Source: Anodontia alba
Taxonomy: Eukaryota; Mollusca; Bivalvia; Lucinida; Lucinidae
Assembly (NCBI GenBank): GCA_964016985.1
Contig: OZ024821.1
Coordinates: 16,789,211 to 16,853,210, forward strand
DNA length: 64,000 nt
Direction of reading: 5' to 3'
Below the pieces are notes generated by a model, which saw only the letters and a list, made by a program, of their open reading frames with translations, had not been told where the DNA came from and searched no databases. Shown here piece after piece: positions 35,781 through 44,826 of this stretch; the first letter of the stretch is position 1, and each line of letters begins with the position of its first letter. The translations under genes and the position numbers were made by a program.

Positions 35781-35950
35781 CCTTTTTATTCGTTACATGT
35801 AAACGAAATACTAATTAGTTCAAACAAATTGATAATTCTAATACCGAAATATCAATCATAGCGTCAGTAGGTCGTTTTAGCAAACTGTAAATACATTATT
35901 TCGAAACATTCGCTATATGACGAATTGTTTATAATACAATCATTGACTAT

Positions 35951-36000
35951 TGATATCCACCAGAGAATACCGATATTGGTATTCAGTGGTGGATATCAGC
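35951..36000. repeat. GATATCCACCA palindrome
   Basis: GATATCCACCAGAGAATACC / GGTATTCAGTGGTGGATATC around GATATT. Confidence 0.8.
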
Positions 36001-36287
36001 GCTGTATCCAGTCGTCACTAGTTAACAATTGCTTTATTACATAGTTTGTCTTTTCTCTTGATAATTGTGGCAATAACAGTCAACACCAGACCCCGTTGCT
36101 ATAAAAAGCGACCATATTCGTCGACTTCACTAATCGGGGCGTGACTAAAAGTTGATGTCTAATTTAAGAAACTAATATATACTCGAAGTTGCGCGCAAGC
36201 CAATGTATATAACAATCTATGGACTGTGCTGAAGGCTGCTTTGAGCCAATGAAAATAAATATATTTATTGCTCAAATAAGCATATAC

Positions 36288-36610
36288 AGTCGACTCTCAT
36301 TTCTCGTCATCATTTATCTCGAATAACCGCTTATTTCGAAATGAAAAAATCTGGTCCCTGTTACACATGGAAATCTAACAACAGGCAACAAAATATTGTG
36401 GAAAAGAGGAGAAATTTCACCTTTTTCCACAATAGTTTCAATGTATCTTTCAATATATCTCTAACATCAGAAGTCAAATTACATAATCATTTGTAAAACG
36501 TAGTTGTTTGATTTATTTATTTTTCTCAACTCTGAAATATCGAGATACGGATATCTTGAAGTATTTCAGAGGGTCCCTTTGACTTCGAGATAACGAGAGT
36601 CGATTGTATA
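36288..36610. mobile_element. Family C element
   Basis: TACAGTCGACTCTCATTTC to AACGAGAGTCGATTGTA. The central hairpin GTGGAAAAGAGG is conserved with a shifted partner. Confidence 0.85.
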
Positions 36611-36689
36611 ATAATAACCAATGCTTTTGAACGACGAACAATATCAACCGCATCGTCAGAAAACGTCTTGGGACGTGCACCAAGTGAAG

Positions 36690-36740
36690 ATTCAGATCAG
36701 ACTGCGCATTTGCGCAGTCTGATCAGTATCTTCACTGGGC
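36690..36740. repeat. Palindrome GTGAAGATTCAGATCAGACTG
   Basis: The arms TGAAGATTCAGATCAGACTG and CAGTCTGATCAGTATCTTCA surround CGCATTTGCG. Related half-sites (TCTGATCAGxATCTTCACTGGGCGC) recur near 33240, 40690 and 62660. Confidence 0.75.
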
Positions 36741-37399
36741 GCATTTTGAATGAACAGGCTGATTGGAGACTTTGTTGGACACACATGTCATAAAGAACTT
36801 TTGCTGTCGTTGTAGTTCATTTATTTCGAAATTACGAATTAATTAATCGTTTAAATGCGTATGTTTCATGTACAGCAGGAAAAGGTGCTCTTTTATGGCA
36901 ATTTGCAGAGGGGTGGGTTCTGTAGGATTCCTTTTTGGAGGATCGTGTGGTTGTGTTGGGGAGTCGGCGTAGATCCTGTCATGTGGGAAAGCATCACGAA
37001 CCTGCTGATCTAGAAATCATGAGTCCCAGTCCCCTGGGGAAGCCCTGAATTCTTCTCATAAGTGGTATGAATTTCCTTGCACAGAATCGTTATTATCTTA
37101 CCTGCATCACCGAAATGAGTTCAGGGAGATGAATATACATGGTAGAATTTCCGCCATTTTCTTTAAGACAGATACCTATCACTTCCCGTTTGCTTTCCGA
37201 AACACTGTTCCCGTTCTGAAAAGAGATCTACGCTTAAAGTAAAACAATATTTTTAAAATGGGGACGGAAACCTTTTTGCAAGAATTGCCCTAACACACCA
37301 AATACCCACCCTCTCACCCCACATCCACATACCTCATCCCACGCACCCTGATAGTAGGTACAAATTTCTAAATACTATTGCTGAAAAACATGGCGGAGG

Positions 37400-37594
37400 A
37401 AACTCGACAAGGCGATTCTAATGAATACACATAACATTCATTTTAATGATTACAGAAGAGAAAAAAAACCCTAAATTTCTCTAAATATTTATTTTCTTTA
37501 GCTATTGGAAGAATTTGTTAGATACTTAAAACCTTTTCGAATCAGCCGCAGTAAACGAGTCATCTGTGTTCGAGTCGTTGAAATTTTCTGTATA
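37400..37594 (+). mobile_element. Family B right half
   Basis: From CAAGGCGATTCTAATG through AGCTATTGGAAGAATTTG to the terminal TTGAAATTTTCTGTA. Confidence 0.65.
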
Positions 37595-37624
37595 TGCTTC
37601 GTGCAAGATGCACTACAGGGATCA

Positions 37625-37891
37625 CATCACGAAAACATGTCTATATAATTTTGATCCCCTTAAACCCCACTTATATATAGTAAAATTTGGGTTTACATGG
37701 GTATATATATTAGTTTTCTTATTTCTGCTCAAAAACATAGATTGTGGGTACTCGTCGAGGCTGTTCTAACGAGTACCCACAATATATGTTTTGAGCAGAA
37801 ATATGAAAAATATCAGAATTTTTCCTCTGAAAGTTTTCATTTTTTGGTAGTAAAATTTTCAGTGTATTTGAATAGGCATGTTTTCGTAATG
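37625..37891 (+). mobile_element. Family A element
   Basis: The left central arm is shortened (ACTCGTCGAGGCTG). Adjacent to a family B remnant. Confidence 0.85.
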
Positions 37892-38167
37892 ATTATTTTT
37901 GGATGACGAACTAAATGCCAAAAAATAGAAAGGAAGGCAATGGTCATGAATCGATACAATTACCCAACATCTATACATGTATAAAACTCTTTTATTTATT
38001 CGAAAACTTCACTTTCTTATGGCACTCACACCAAACTTTCAACGACTGTTTCACTCTGTGATGATGTGCCTTAAGCGTAGTTAAGATAATGGACAACAGT
38101 GTAGATCCAGATGAAACTGTGTTCCTACATATAACAAGATTTTTTATTATTCATTTACAGCCATTCC

Positions 38168-38273
38168 AGTTAACATTCTGCTTAAATCTATATCGGACCC
38201 TTTTCGGCCTGATAGAAATCCTGTTAACGGTCCGATATAGATTCACATATAAGCAGAATGCTGGCTTGGGTAC
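38168..38273. mobile_element. ATTCTGCTTAAATCTATATCGG inverted-repeat element
   Basis: AACATTCTGCTTAAATC left end and TAAGCAGAATGCTGGC right end. TATATCGGACC and GGTCCGATATA pair inside. Confidence 0.8.
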
Positions 38274-38364
38274 ATTTGGAGAAGCGTACAGCATCAGTGT
38301 TCCATGATCCGACAGCTAATTGTATTCACAATAAGCATTCCGGAAGCTGCGTAAAGTTGACTTA

Positions 38365-38475
38365 CACAACACATTCGAATGTTGAGCCACACAACAGTCG
38401 ACATTCGATTGTCGAGACACACGACATTCGACAATCGAATGTCGAGACACATGATATTTAACATTCGGATGTTGA
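38365..38475. repeat. CATTCGAATG palindrome array, left
   Basis: Repeats of ACATTCGAATGTTGAG and GACACACGACATTCG types in tandem. Confidence 0.85.
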
Positions 38476-39257
38476 AGTATCAGTTTTGAGTACAAAATAA
38501 ACTCAAAGGCAATAAAACGTATACAGTTTCCAGTTTTGAGTACCGGCTCGTGTCGTACTTTTTTTTTTCGTTTAAATGTTTTCATGGTCATTTTTGTCAA
38601 ACGTCTGTCTTTAAAAACCACAAAGGTAATTCTTTCGCAGTCATAAATTATGGAGTTATGAGCCCTTAATTAAAAAAACAGCATTTCCAGTCATAATTTG
38701 CTGTGTATAAAACAAAAATTAATGTCATTTTACTTTTCATAAATGTCTTGCACAAATGTCTGTGAGTAAAACCGCAAACGTTATTTATTTCGAAATTACC
38801 ATCAAATAACGTGAAGCTGAATTTGAATTTCCTTCCTTCTCAAATTATTTCCCTTTGAATAAAAATATAGGGAATTTATAGAGCCTATATCTGAAGTGGC
38901 GTTGGTCGTTTTCACTTGACTTTTTCGAAAAATGTTGCTTGGCTTAGCCATCTTGTACCACATACAGATGAAATCTCCTAAAACTGTTTATTTAACAGAA
39001 CAATGTCAATTAATGTCCCATTGAAATTCAGTGCATTCTGTCAGAAGAGGAACGAAAATGTCAAAAACGTCATGTCCTTGGTATAGAAATTTGACAGTGT
39101 ACTCTGTTATGGATTTGAATTTGAAATGTCCTTACAGTATTTTTATCCTTCTATCGACTGAATGCAATAGAAATGCATAAATGTAAGTTTCTTTGTCCAA
39201 AATACACTTTTAAAGGGAAGCTACTCATACGCAAATGTTAATTTTGATCCCTTATTT

Positions 39258-39514
39258 CATCACGAAAACATGCCTATATAATTTTGACCCCCTTAAACCC
39301 CACTTTTATATAGTAAAACTGGGGTTTACAGGGGTATACATTATTTTTCATTTTTCTGCTCAAAAACATAGCCTCGGCGAGGCTGTTCTAACGAGTACCC
39401 ACAATCTATGTTTTTGAGCAGAAATATGAAAAATATCAAAATTTTTCTTCTGAAAATTTTCATTTTTTGTTGGTAAAGTTTTAAGTATATTTGAATAGGC
39501 GTGTTTTCGTAATG
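39258..39514 (+). mobile_element. Family A element inside the CATTCGAATG-bounded element
   Basis: The left central arm is missing from GATTGTGG onward; ends intact. Confidence 0.85.
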
Positions 39515-39839
39515 GTTTCCGTAAATGCCCTTTCCTTGCTCTTTGATAGAATTTCCTGAAAATTATTGCAAATTATGCGTAAATGATTGTTCTAAACTGT
39601 GATATAAACGATTTATGTACATACGTAAAATTTGGGTGACATTTAAAAAAATAGTTACCTGTATACGTGTTTTTGTCTCTCAGTATACTTAGCCGTACAT
39701 ATCTTTTTTATTCTCTTTATATTATATAGGTGCATTACTTCCGAATACCGTGACAGTTTTCTAACTCATCCGAGGTCTTATTTATTTAAGAATGAAGATT
39801 CACTAACAACTAAACATCTGAAAAGTCGACACGTCTAAA

Positions 39840-40013
39840 GGCTAAACATTTGAATGTAGAATGTCGTGTGGCTCACCATTCTAATGTGGAAGTCGCATGT
39901 CTCAACATTCGAGTGTCGTGTGGCTCAGCATTCGAATGTCGAGTGACGAATGTCGTGTGCCTCGACATTCGAGTGTCGAAAATCGTGTGGCTGAACATTC
40001 GAATGTCGAATGT
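39840..40013. repeat. CATTCGAATG palindrome array, right
   Basis: Repeated 'GTCGTGTGGCTCAACATTCG' units, opposite in orientation to the left array. Confidence 0.85.
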
Positions 40014-40945
40014 TTAGCCAACTTCACGAAGATTATTTGGACAGACATGCATGAGCAAGATCAGACGCCGCAGAATGGGTCAACACTGTTTGCCACCCAT
40101 CCCAGCTAGGTCACAATACTGTAGCGATGTCGCTATAACGTTACCCAACATAAAATATATGGCGACGTCACTGGATGATACGTGCAAGATAGGATCAAGC
40201 ATTATCTTCATGAATAACTAGTTTCAAATTTTAGTATGGTAAAAATGTCCGAATGTCCGAATACTTAGGGTAAATGCGTGTGTCATTTCCTGCACAGAAT
40301 ACCTGTTTTGCAATCAGCTCATTATTATCCTGTATTAACGACTCAAATGCTGTTTGTAAGATAAAATACAGAACATTGGAAAAAAGCAAGCCTTTGCCAT
40401 AGACCATAATAGGTCCTGTAATGAAAACGTCTCCCTTCGTTGGAAGGCACCACCGGCACCACAGAAAGACATGAACTCAAGTCATGTAATTCTAGTTCTA
40501 TATTTAACCGGGCGGAGGCTGAATGCATGGTACATTCGAAACGCCGACATTCGTACCCAATTATTCACTGATAAAATGGAGCCGCAGCATTTCCTACAAT
40601 ATAGCATGTTCGCCAAGCGAAAAATTTAGTGCAGCATTCGCATCCGTTCTGTGGGTAGCCAAGTATCCAGAGCGTCTTCAGGCGGACAGTGAAGACTGAT
40701 CATCCGCGCAGCCTGATCGGAGTCTTAGCTGACTGCACTATGCAGTCCAGTTGTAATGGCTGTGCCCCGGCTCGTATTTACATATCTATATATACGTTTG
40801 ACTTACGGTTGATCATGTCACATGTGATACGTGTTAACCTTTGTCATGCGGAATAAATTAAGATGCCACACCCACTTCTGATTTTCAGCCAATCAGATTA
40901 CTTAATCGAGTTTGTTGATAAAAATTCACATACTTAATTACAAAC

Positions 40946-41012
40946 CGCGCAGATCCAGATCAGTTGGCTTCTTCAGAAGCCAACTGATCTGGATCTACAC
41001 TGTTTGTAAAGG
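40946..41012. repeat. Hairpin core with variant stem
   Basis: GATCCAGATCAGTTGGCTTC / GAAGCCAACTGATCTGGATC is a 20-bp perfect stem unlike the GACGCC type. Confidence 0.85.
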
Positions 41013-41366
41013 CAGGGTTTATCCGGGTTCGGCAGGACCAGGGTTAATCTTCTGTAGTGAACACTACCGGTAATTTGATACGTCTCGTGACTTTTACATG
41101 AGTATTTTTGCAATCTATTTTACGCTGTTTGATAAAACTTGGAATTTCCCCCAAAATTCTGTTAGTCACTTGACAAAAGAAGTTACTGTCACTTGACCCA
41201 GTCTTCATCTATATAATACACTTTGGATAACAGTATTGGACAGAAGGTATGTTTGTATTGTTTATGTACTGATTTTATTAATTTATAAAATAATACGTTT
41301 ATCTTGAAAGTGAACCTATACTGTATCTGTATCGCATTACACTTAGCATGCTGGGTAAAAAATTCA

Positions 41367-41546
41367 GCAGACGACATTTTAAAATATTATTTTTATTTTT
41401 ACTTGAAAAAGGGATTTGACATTTCATGTAAATGTTCCTCACAGAAGATTATTTGCATGAAATGTCAATCCGTATTTGAAATTTCAAATCCTTTTTTCAG
41501 GCAGAAGTTAGAAAAAAGAATGTTATCAATTTGTCGTCTGCTGAAC
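41367..41546. mobile_element. CAGCAGACGACA-ended element
   Basis: ATTCAGCAGACGACATTTT and ATTTGTCGTCTGCTGAA are inverted. The centre pairs TTTGACATTTCATGTAAAT with ATTTGCATGAAATGTCAA. Confidence 0.75.
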
Positions 41547-41609
41547 CTGTCTGGATAGGGATAAAGATTAAATGTCTTTGCGTGGCGAATTGAGATCTGC
41601 AATTAACTA

Positions 41610-41717
41610 CCCAGCGGGCACATGACGTTTATACAACGTCGTCTCAACGTCGATGCAACGTCATGACGTTGCATCGACGTTGAGGCGACGTTGTATAGAC
41701 ATCATGTGTCTGCTGGG
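41610..41717. repeat. 108-bp palindrome built of AACGTC/GACGTT words
   Basis: CCCAGCGGGCACATGACG at one end and ATGTGTCTGCTGGG at the other; symmetric about 41663. ACGTC words recur every 10-12 bp along the arms. Confidence 0.9.
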
Positions 41718-42061
41718 TGAGCTTAACTCGTCGCTTTAATTGATACGGAAACCTGAGCATTTGAGAGAACCTGCGACCTTCATGTAGTAACTGCCAGTTT
41801 TCTGTGAATATTCGTACTTCCTTAGGAGACAAATTGCATGAAATGTCGAATCCTTATGTTTCTGAAGAAAAATATATGAAAAATACCATCAATTTTTCGT
41901 CTGCTGAAGGGAAAAATAAAAAAAAAAAAAAAATGAAAATTACCATCAATTTTTCGTCAGCTTAAAGGAAAAAAAATCACGAATTTGTCGTCAGCTGAAT
42001 TTGGTCATAGTGTGACAAAAAATAATCGTATTACATACTTGCAACAAGTACATTGTACATG

Positions 42062-42306
42062 TTAACCCCTAAAGCGCCTGTCACAACTATTGTCGTCTGC
42101 TTTGTCTTCTGCCGGTTACTTTAAAAGTCATTTCTGCAAATAGTGTGGACCCAGATCAGACTGCTCCTCTAGGAGCAGTCTGATCTGAGTCCACACTGTT
42201 TGCATGTATGCAAAAATAGGCTTGAAAAGTTTGCAAGAATATTCAGCAGACGACATAAACAGACGACATTTTCAGATGCAGGTTTTCTTGGCGTTTTAAG
42301 GGTTAA
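42062..42306. mobile_element. TTAA-flanked element, type 3
   Basis: TTAACCCCTAAAGCGCC and GGCGTTTTAAGGGTTAA ends. Subterminal GTCGTCTGC / GCAGACGAC. Core hairpin at 42137-42207. Confidence 0.75.
42137..42207. repeat. Hairpin core with variant stem
   Basis: GATCAGACTGCTCC / GGAGCAGTCTGATC with a CTA tip. The outer arms GTGTGGACCCA and GAGTCCACAC pair except at one base. Confidence 0.85.
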
Positions 42307-42496
42307 GATGGAGATTATATTAGATAGCATATAAACACAGTCATCAGATAAAATAACAATTTACAATGTACCTATAATCTATGTCAAATCTAAATTTTGT
42401 TAATGTTTGTGTCATGCTAGCTTCATGATCCGCCATTTTTAACAAGGGAGACAACTTTTTTATATGTCCTGTTTACATTTCTGCACAGCAATACCC

Positions 42497-42726
42497 TTAA
42501 CCCATTTATACCGAGTGAGCTCTTCTACCTGAATTCTTTTGACCAGTCCATTTTCAGTTGAAGGGGTGTTTTGTCAGTTATGATTATTACCATGTTTTAT
42601 TGAAATGCCTTTAGTTAATGCAAACAGTGTAGACCCTGATCAGACGCCGCATTCTGCGGCGTCTGATCTGGGTCTACCCTGTTTGCCAATGTCCCATTTA
42701 TAGGACGCTAGGCATAAGTGAGTTAA
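42497..42726 (+). mobile_element. TTAA-flanked element with hairpin core (type 1)
   Basis: TTAACCCATTTATACCGAG at the left and CTAGGCATAAGTGAGTTAA at the right. The core hairpin lies at 42619-42689. TTAA ends suggest a piggyBac-type mobiliser. Confidence 0.7.
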
Positions 42727-43133
42727 AAGAGGTCTACTCTTTCACTGAAGGGAGGCCAGAATCATTTTGACAGTTGCCTCCGATGAAAGTATAGTCTTTG
42801 CTCATAACATATAGTATTACCTAATCGGTATATGTTTACGTATGTGTGTAAATTTTGATTTGGGCGTTAGCAAAAAAAAAAAAAAAATAATAATAATAAT
42901 ACTAAAAAATAAAAATAAATAAATAAATAAAACATATATGAAGATATGTATGCAAAATGTCTTCTGCTGAAATGTTTACTTTGCATGCTAAGTTACATAC
43001 AGATTTAAATTACATGTACATGTACTATTATTGTGCAAGAATATTTTGTTCAAGGCTGAAGCCTTGCTAGACCGTTTATAGCTTCAAGTATTTGAATATT
43101 GATATTCAGTATTTTGGAGAAGGTGACGAACAA

Positions 43134-43180
43134 TGTGTGTTTGTGTGTGTGCGTGCGTGCGTGCGTGAGTGTGTGTGTGG
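43134..43180. repeat. (TG)n with CGTG units
   Basis: TGTGTGTTTGTG, then GCGTGCGTGCGTGCGTG, then TG again. Confidence 0.9.
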
Positions 43181-43449
43181 GTATTTTATATTTGTGTCTT
43201 ATATAAACCGTACACATGTATCTGTGAGTTAAAAATCTGGCAATTAAGAATACAAAGTGTACAAGCATTGTGTTTACCTTAATTCGACAATTAGTAACTT
43301 GTCCTTAAACTGAATTACAGTTGAATTGCGCTATTAAAATTGAGATCTCTTCTGGTAAGAACCGTAGAGCATAAGTCATCTGTAGTTGCGGTCCCTACGG
43401 AGCCGGAGAATAGCAGAGTGTTCAACTTTTAAGTTTATAAGCCCTGTAA

Positions 43450-43718
43450 ACGCCATCTATTCAAATATACTGAAAATTTTACCATCAAAAAAGTAAAAGT
43501 TTCAAATAAAAACAATTCTGATATTTTTTGTATATTTCTGCTCAAAACATAGATTGCTGGTACTCGTTAGAACCGCCTCGACGAGGCGGTTTTAACTACC
43601 CACAATCTGTGTTTTTGAGCAGAAATAATGAAAAATAATGTATACCCCTGTCCCCAGTTTTATTGTATAAAAGTGGGGTTTAAGGGGGTCAAATTATATA
43701 GGCATGCTCTTCGTAATG
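43450..43718 (-). mobile_element. Family A element
   Basis: The first 10 bases of the left end are degraded (CGCCATCTATTC). It interrupts a duplicated unit with 'AACCGTAGAGC...GGTCCCTACGGAG' at 43369 and 43739. Confidence 0.8.
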
Positions 43719-44168
43719 TGAGACCTCTTCTTATAAGAACCGTAGAGCGCCAGTCATCTGTAGCTGCGGTCCCTACGGAGATGGGGAACAGCAGGGCTTG
43801 TAACTTTTCAGTGTTTAAGCCCAGTAAACGCCCTGCACTGCACGAACAAATTTATGGTAAAATCCTTGCTAAAAGTCTCTCCAGCCTTGGCTAGTTTTCC
43901 TGCTCTCTGTTGCAAATTTTAACATATATCTTTATCATGGTAAAAGGCCTGGTTAACTCGATACAGGTAAATTCGAAGTTAAAAAATCGTTGACGGTATG
44001 AGCCCTAAAGTTTGAGGGTGCTGTGGCTATAATCGGAGTTTAAATCACGGCACTTATGCCCTGCAATGTCCCCGCTATCCCCGGCCCCTACGAGTTTCAA
44101 ATGGCTGGTGCATAGATGCCAGGCTTAAGTTACAAATGTACTTTTTCCTTTATCTTTCTACGCCCAAA

Positions 44169-44250
44169 GCACCTTTTATTAGAGACCACCTTTGGCACTA
44201 TCCAAAAGTGGTCTTTAAGACCACTTTTGGACAGTGCCAAAAGTGGTCGT
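44169..44250. repeat. CCACTTTTGG palindrome
   Basis: CTTTGGCACTATCCAAAAGT and ACTTTTGGACAGTGCCAAAA meet at GGTCTTTAAGACC. Confidence 0.8.
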
Positions 44251-44325
44251 AATGGCGGAGTTTTATTTTTAGATCTATTTTTCTACCTGCTGATGCGTCG
44301 TAAAGCTGCTAGATGAGTGGTAGTC

Positions 44326-44390
44326 AGTGTAGTACCTAATCAGATGCCACGTTCTGTGGCGTCTGATTATGGTCTGCACTGTTTACTAGG
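44326..44390. repeat. Hairpin core
   Basis: AATCAGATGCCACG / TGTGGCGTCTGATT. Followed by TCCGAATACTTTTGGTAAA, the terminus of the TTTACC-ended element type. Confidence 0.7.
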
Positions 44391-44496
44391 TGTGTCCATC
44401 CGAATACTTTTGGTAAATAGGACTATTCTGCATTTTTTGTATAAGCTTTTTTAGGGTTTAATATCCTTCGGTATTACATGTAACAACTTTGTAATT

Positions 44497-44674
44497 TATT
44501 TATTTATTTATTTATGCCACACGTAAATGACTTACTTATTTGTTTGCTTTTGTTGATTGATTGCTTGATCAACTGATTGATTGATTCGTTCGTTCGTTCG
44601 TTTTCGTTTGTTCGTTCATTCGTTCGTCCATTATTTAATTAATTAATTAATTAATTAATTAATTAATTAATTAA

Positions 44675-44717
<43 letters not shown>

Positions 44718-44764
44718 ATTAATTAATTAATTAATTACTTCATTCATTCATTCATTCATTCATT
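44497..44764. repeat. Compound TTNN tetranucleotide microsatellite
   Basis: Successive blocks of TTTA, TTGA, TTCG, TTAA, TTAG, TTAA and TTCA, all in the same TT register, ending at the acceptor of stomatin exon 1. Confidence 0.95.
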
Positions 44765-44768
44765 GCAG

Positions 44769-44826
44769 ATGAGTGATATAGAAATGGCAGAGGGTTCATC
44801 ATCTAAAATTTCTCGGCAGCGACTAA
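44769..44826 (+). CDS. Stomatin exon 1 (start codon)
   Basis: ATG at 44769 directly follows TTGCAG, so an untranslated exon may lie upstream; donor GTAAGT follows 44826. It encodes a hydrophilic MSDIEMAEGSSSK-type N-terminus and ends with one base of the next codon. The acceptor-like site is the immediate end of a tetranucleotide repeat tract. Confidence 0.75.

Larger units (their letters stand above)
38348..40030. mobile_element. Element bounded by inverted ACATTCGAATGT palindrome arrays
   Basis: The array at 38365-38480 follows GCGTAAAGTTGACTTA. The array at 39840-40010 precedes TAGCCAACTTCACG, which is its inverted counterpart. The interior is AT-rich with a family A element (39258-39514) and no gene. 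Confidence 0.45.
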
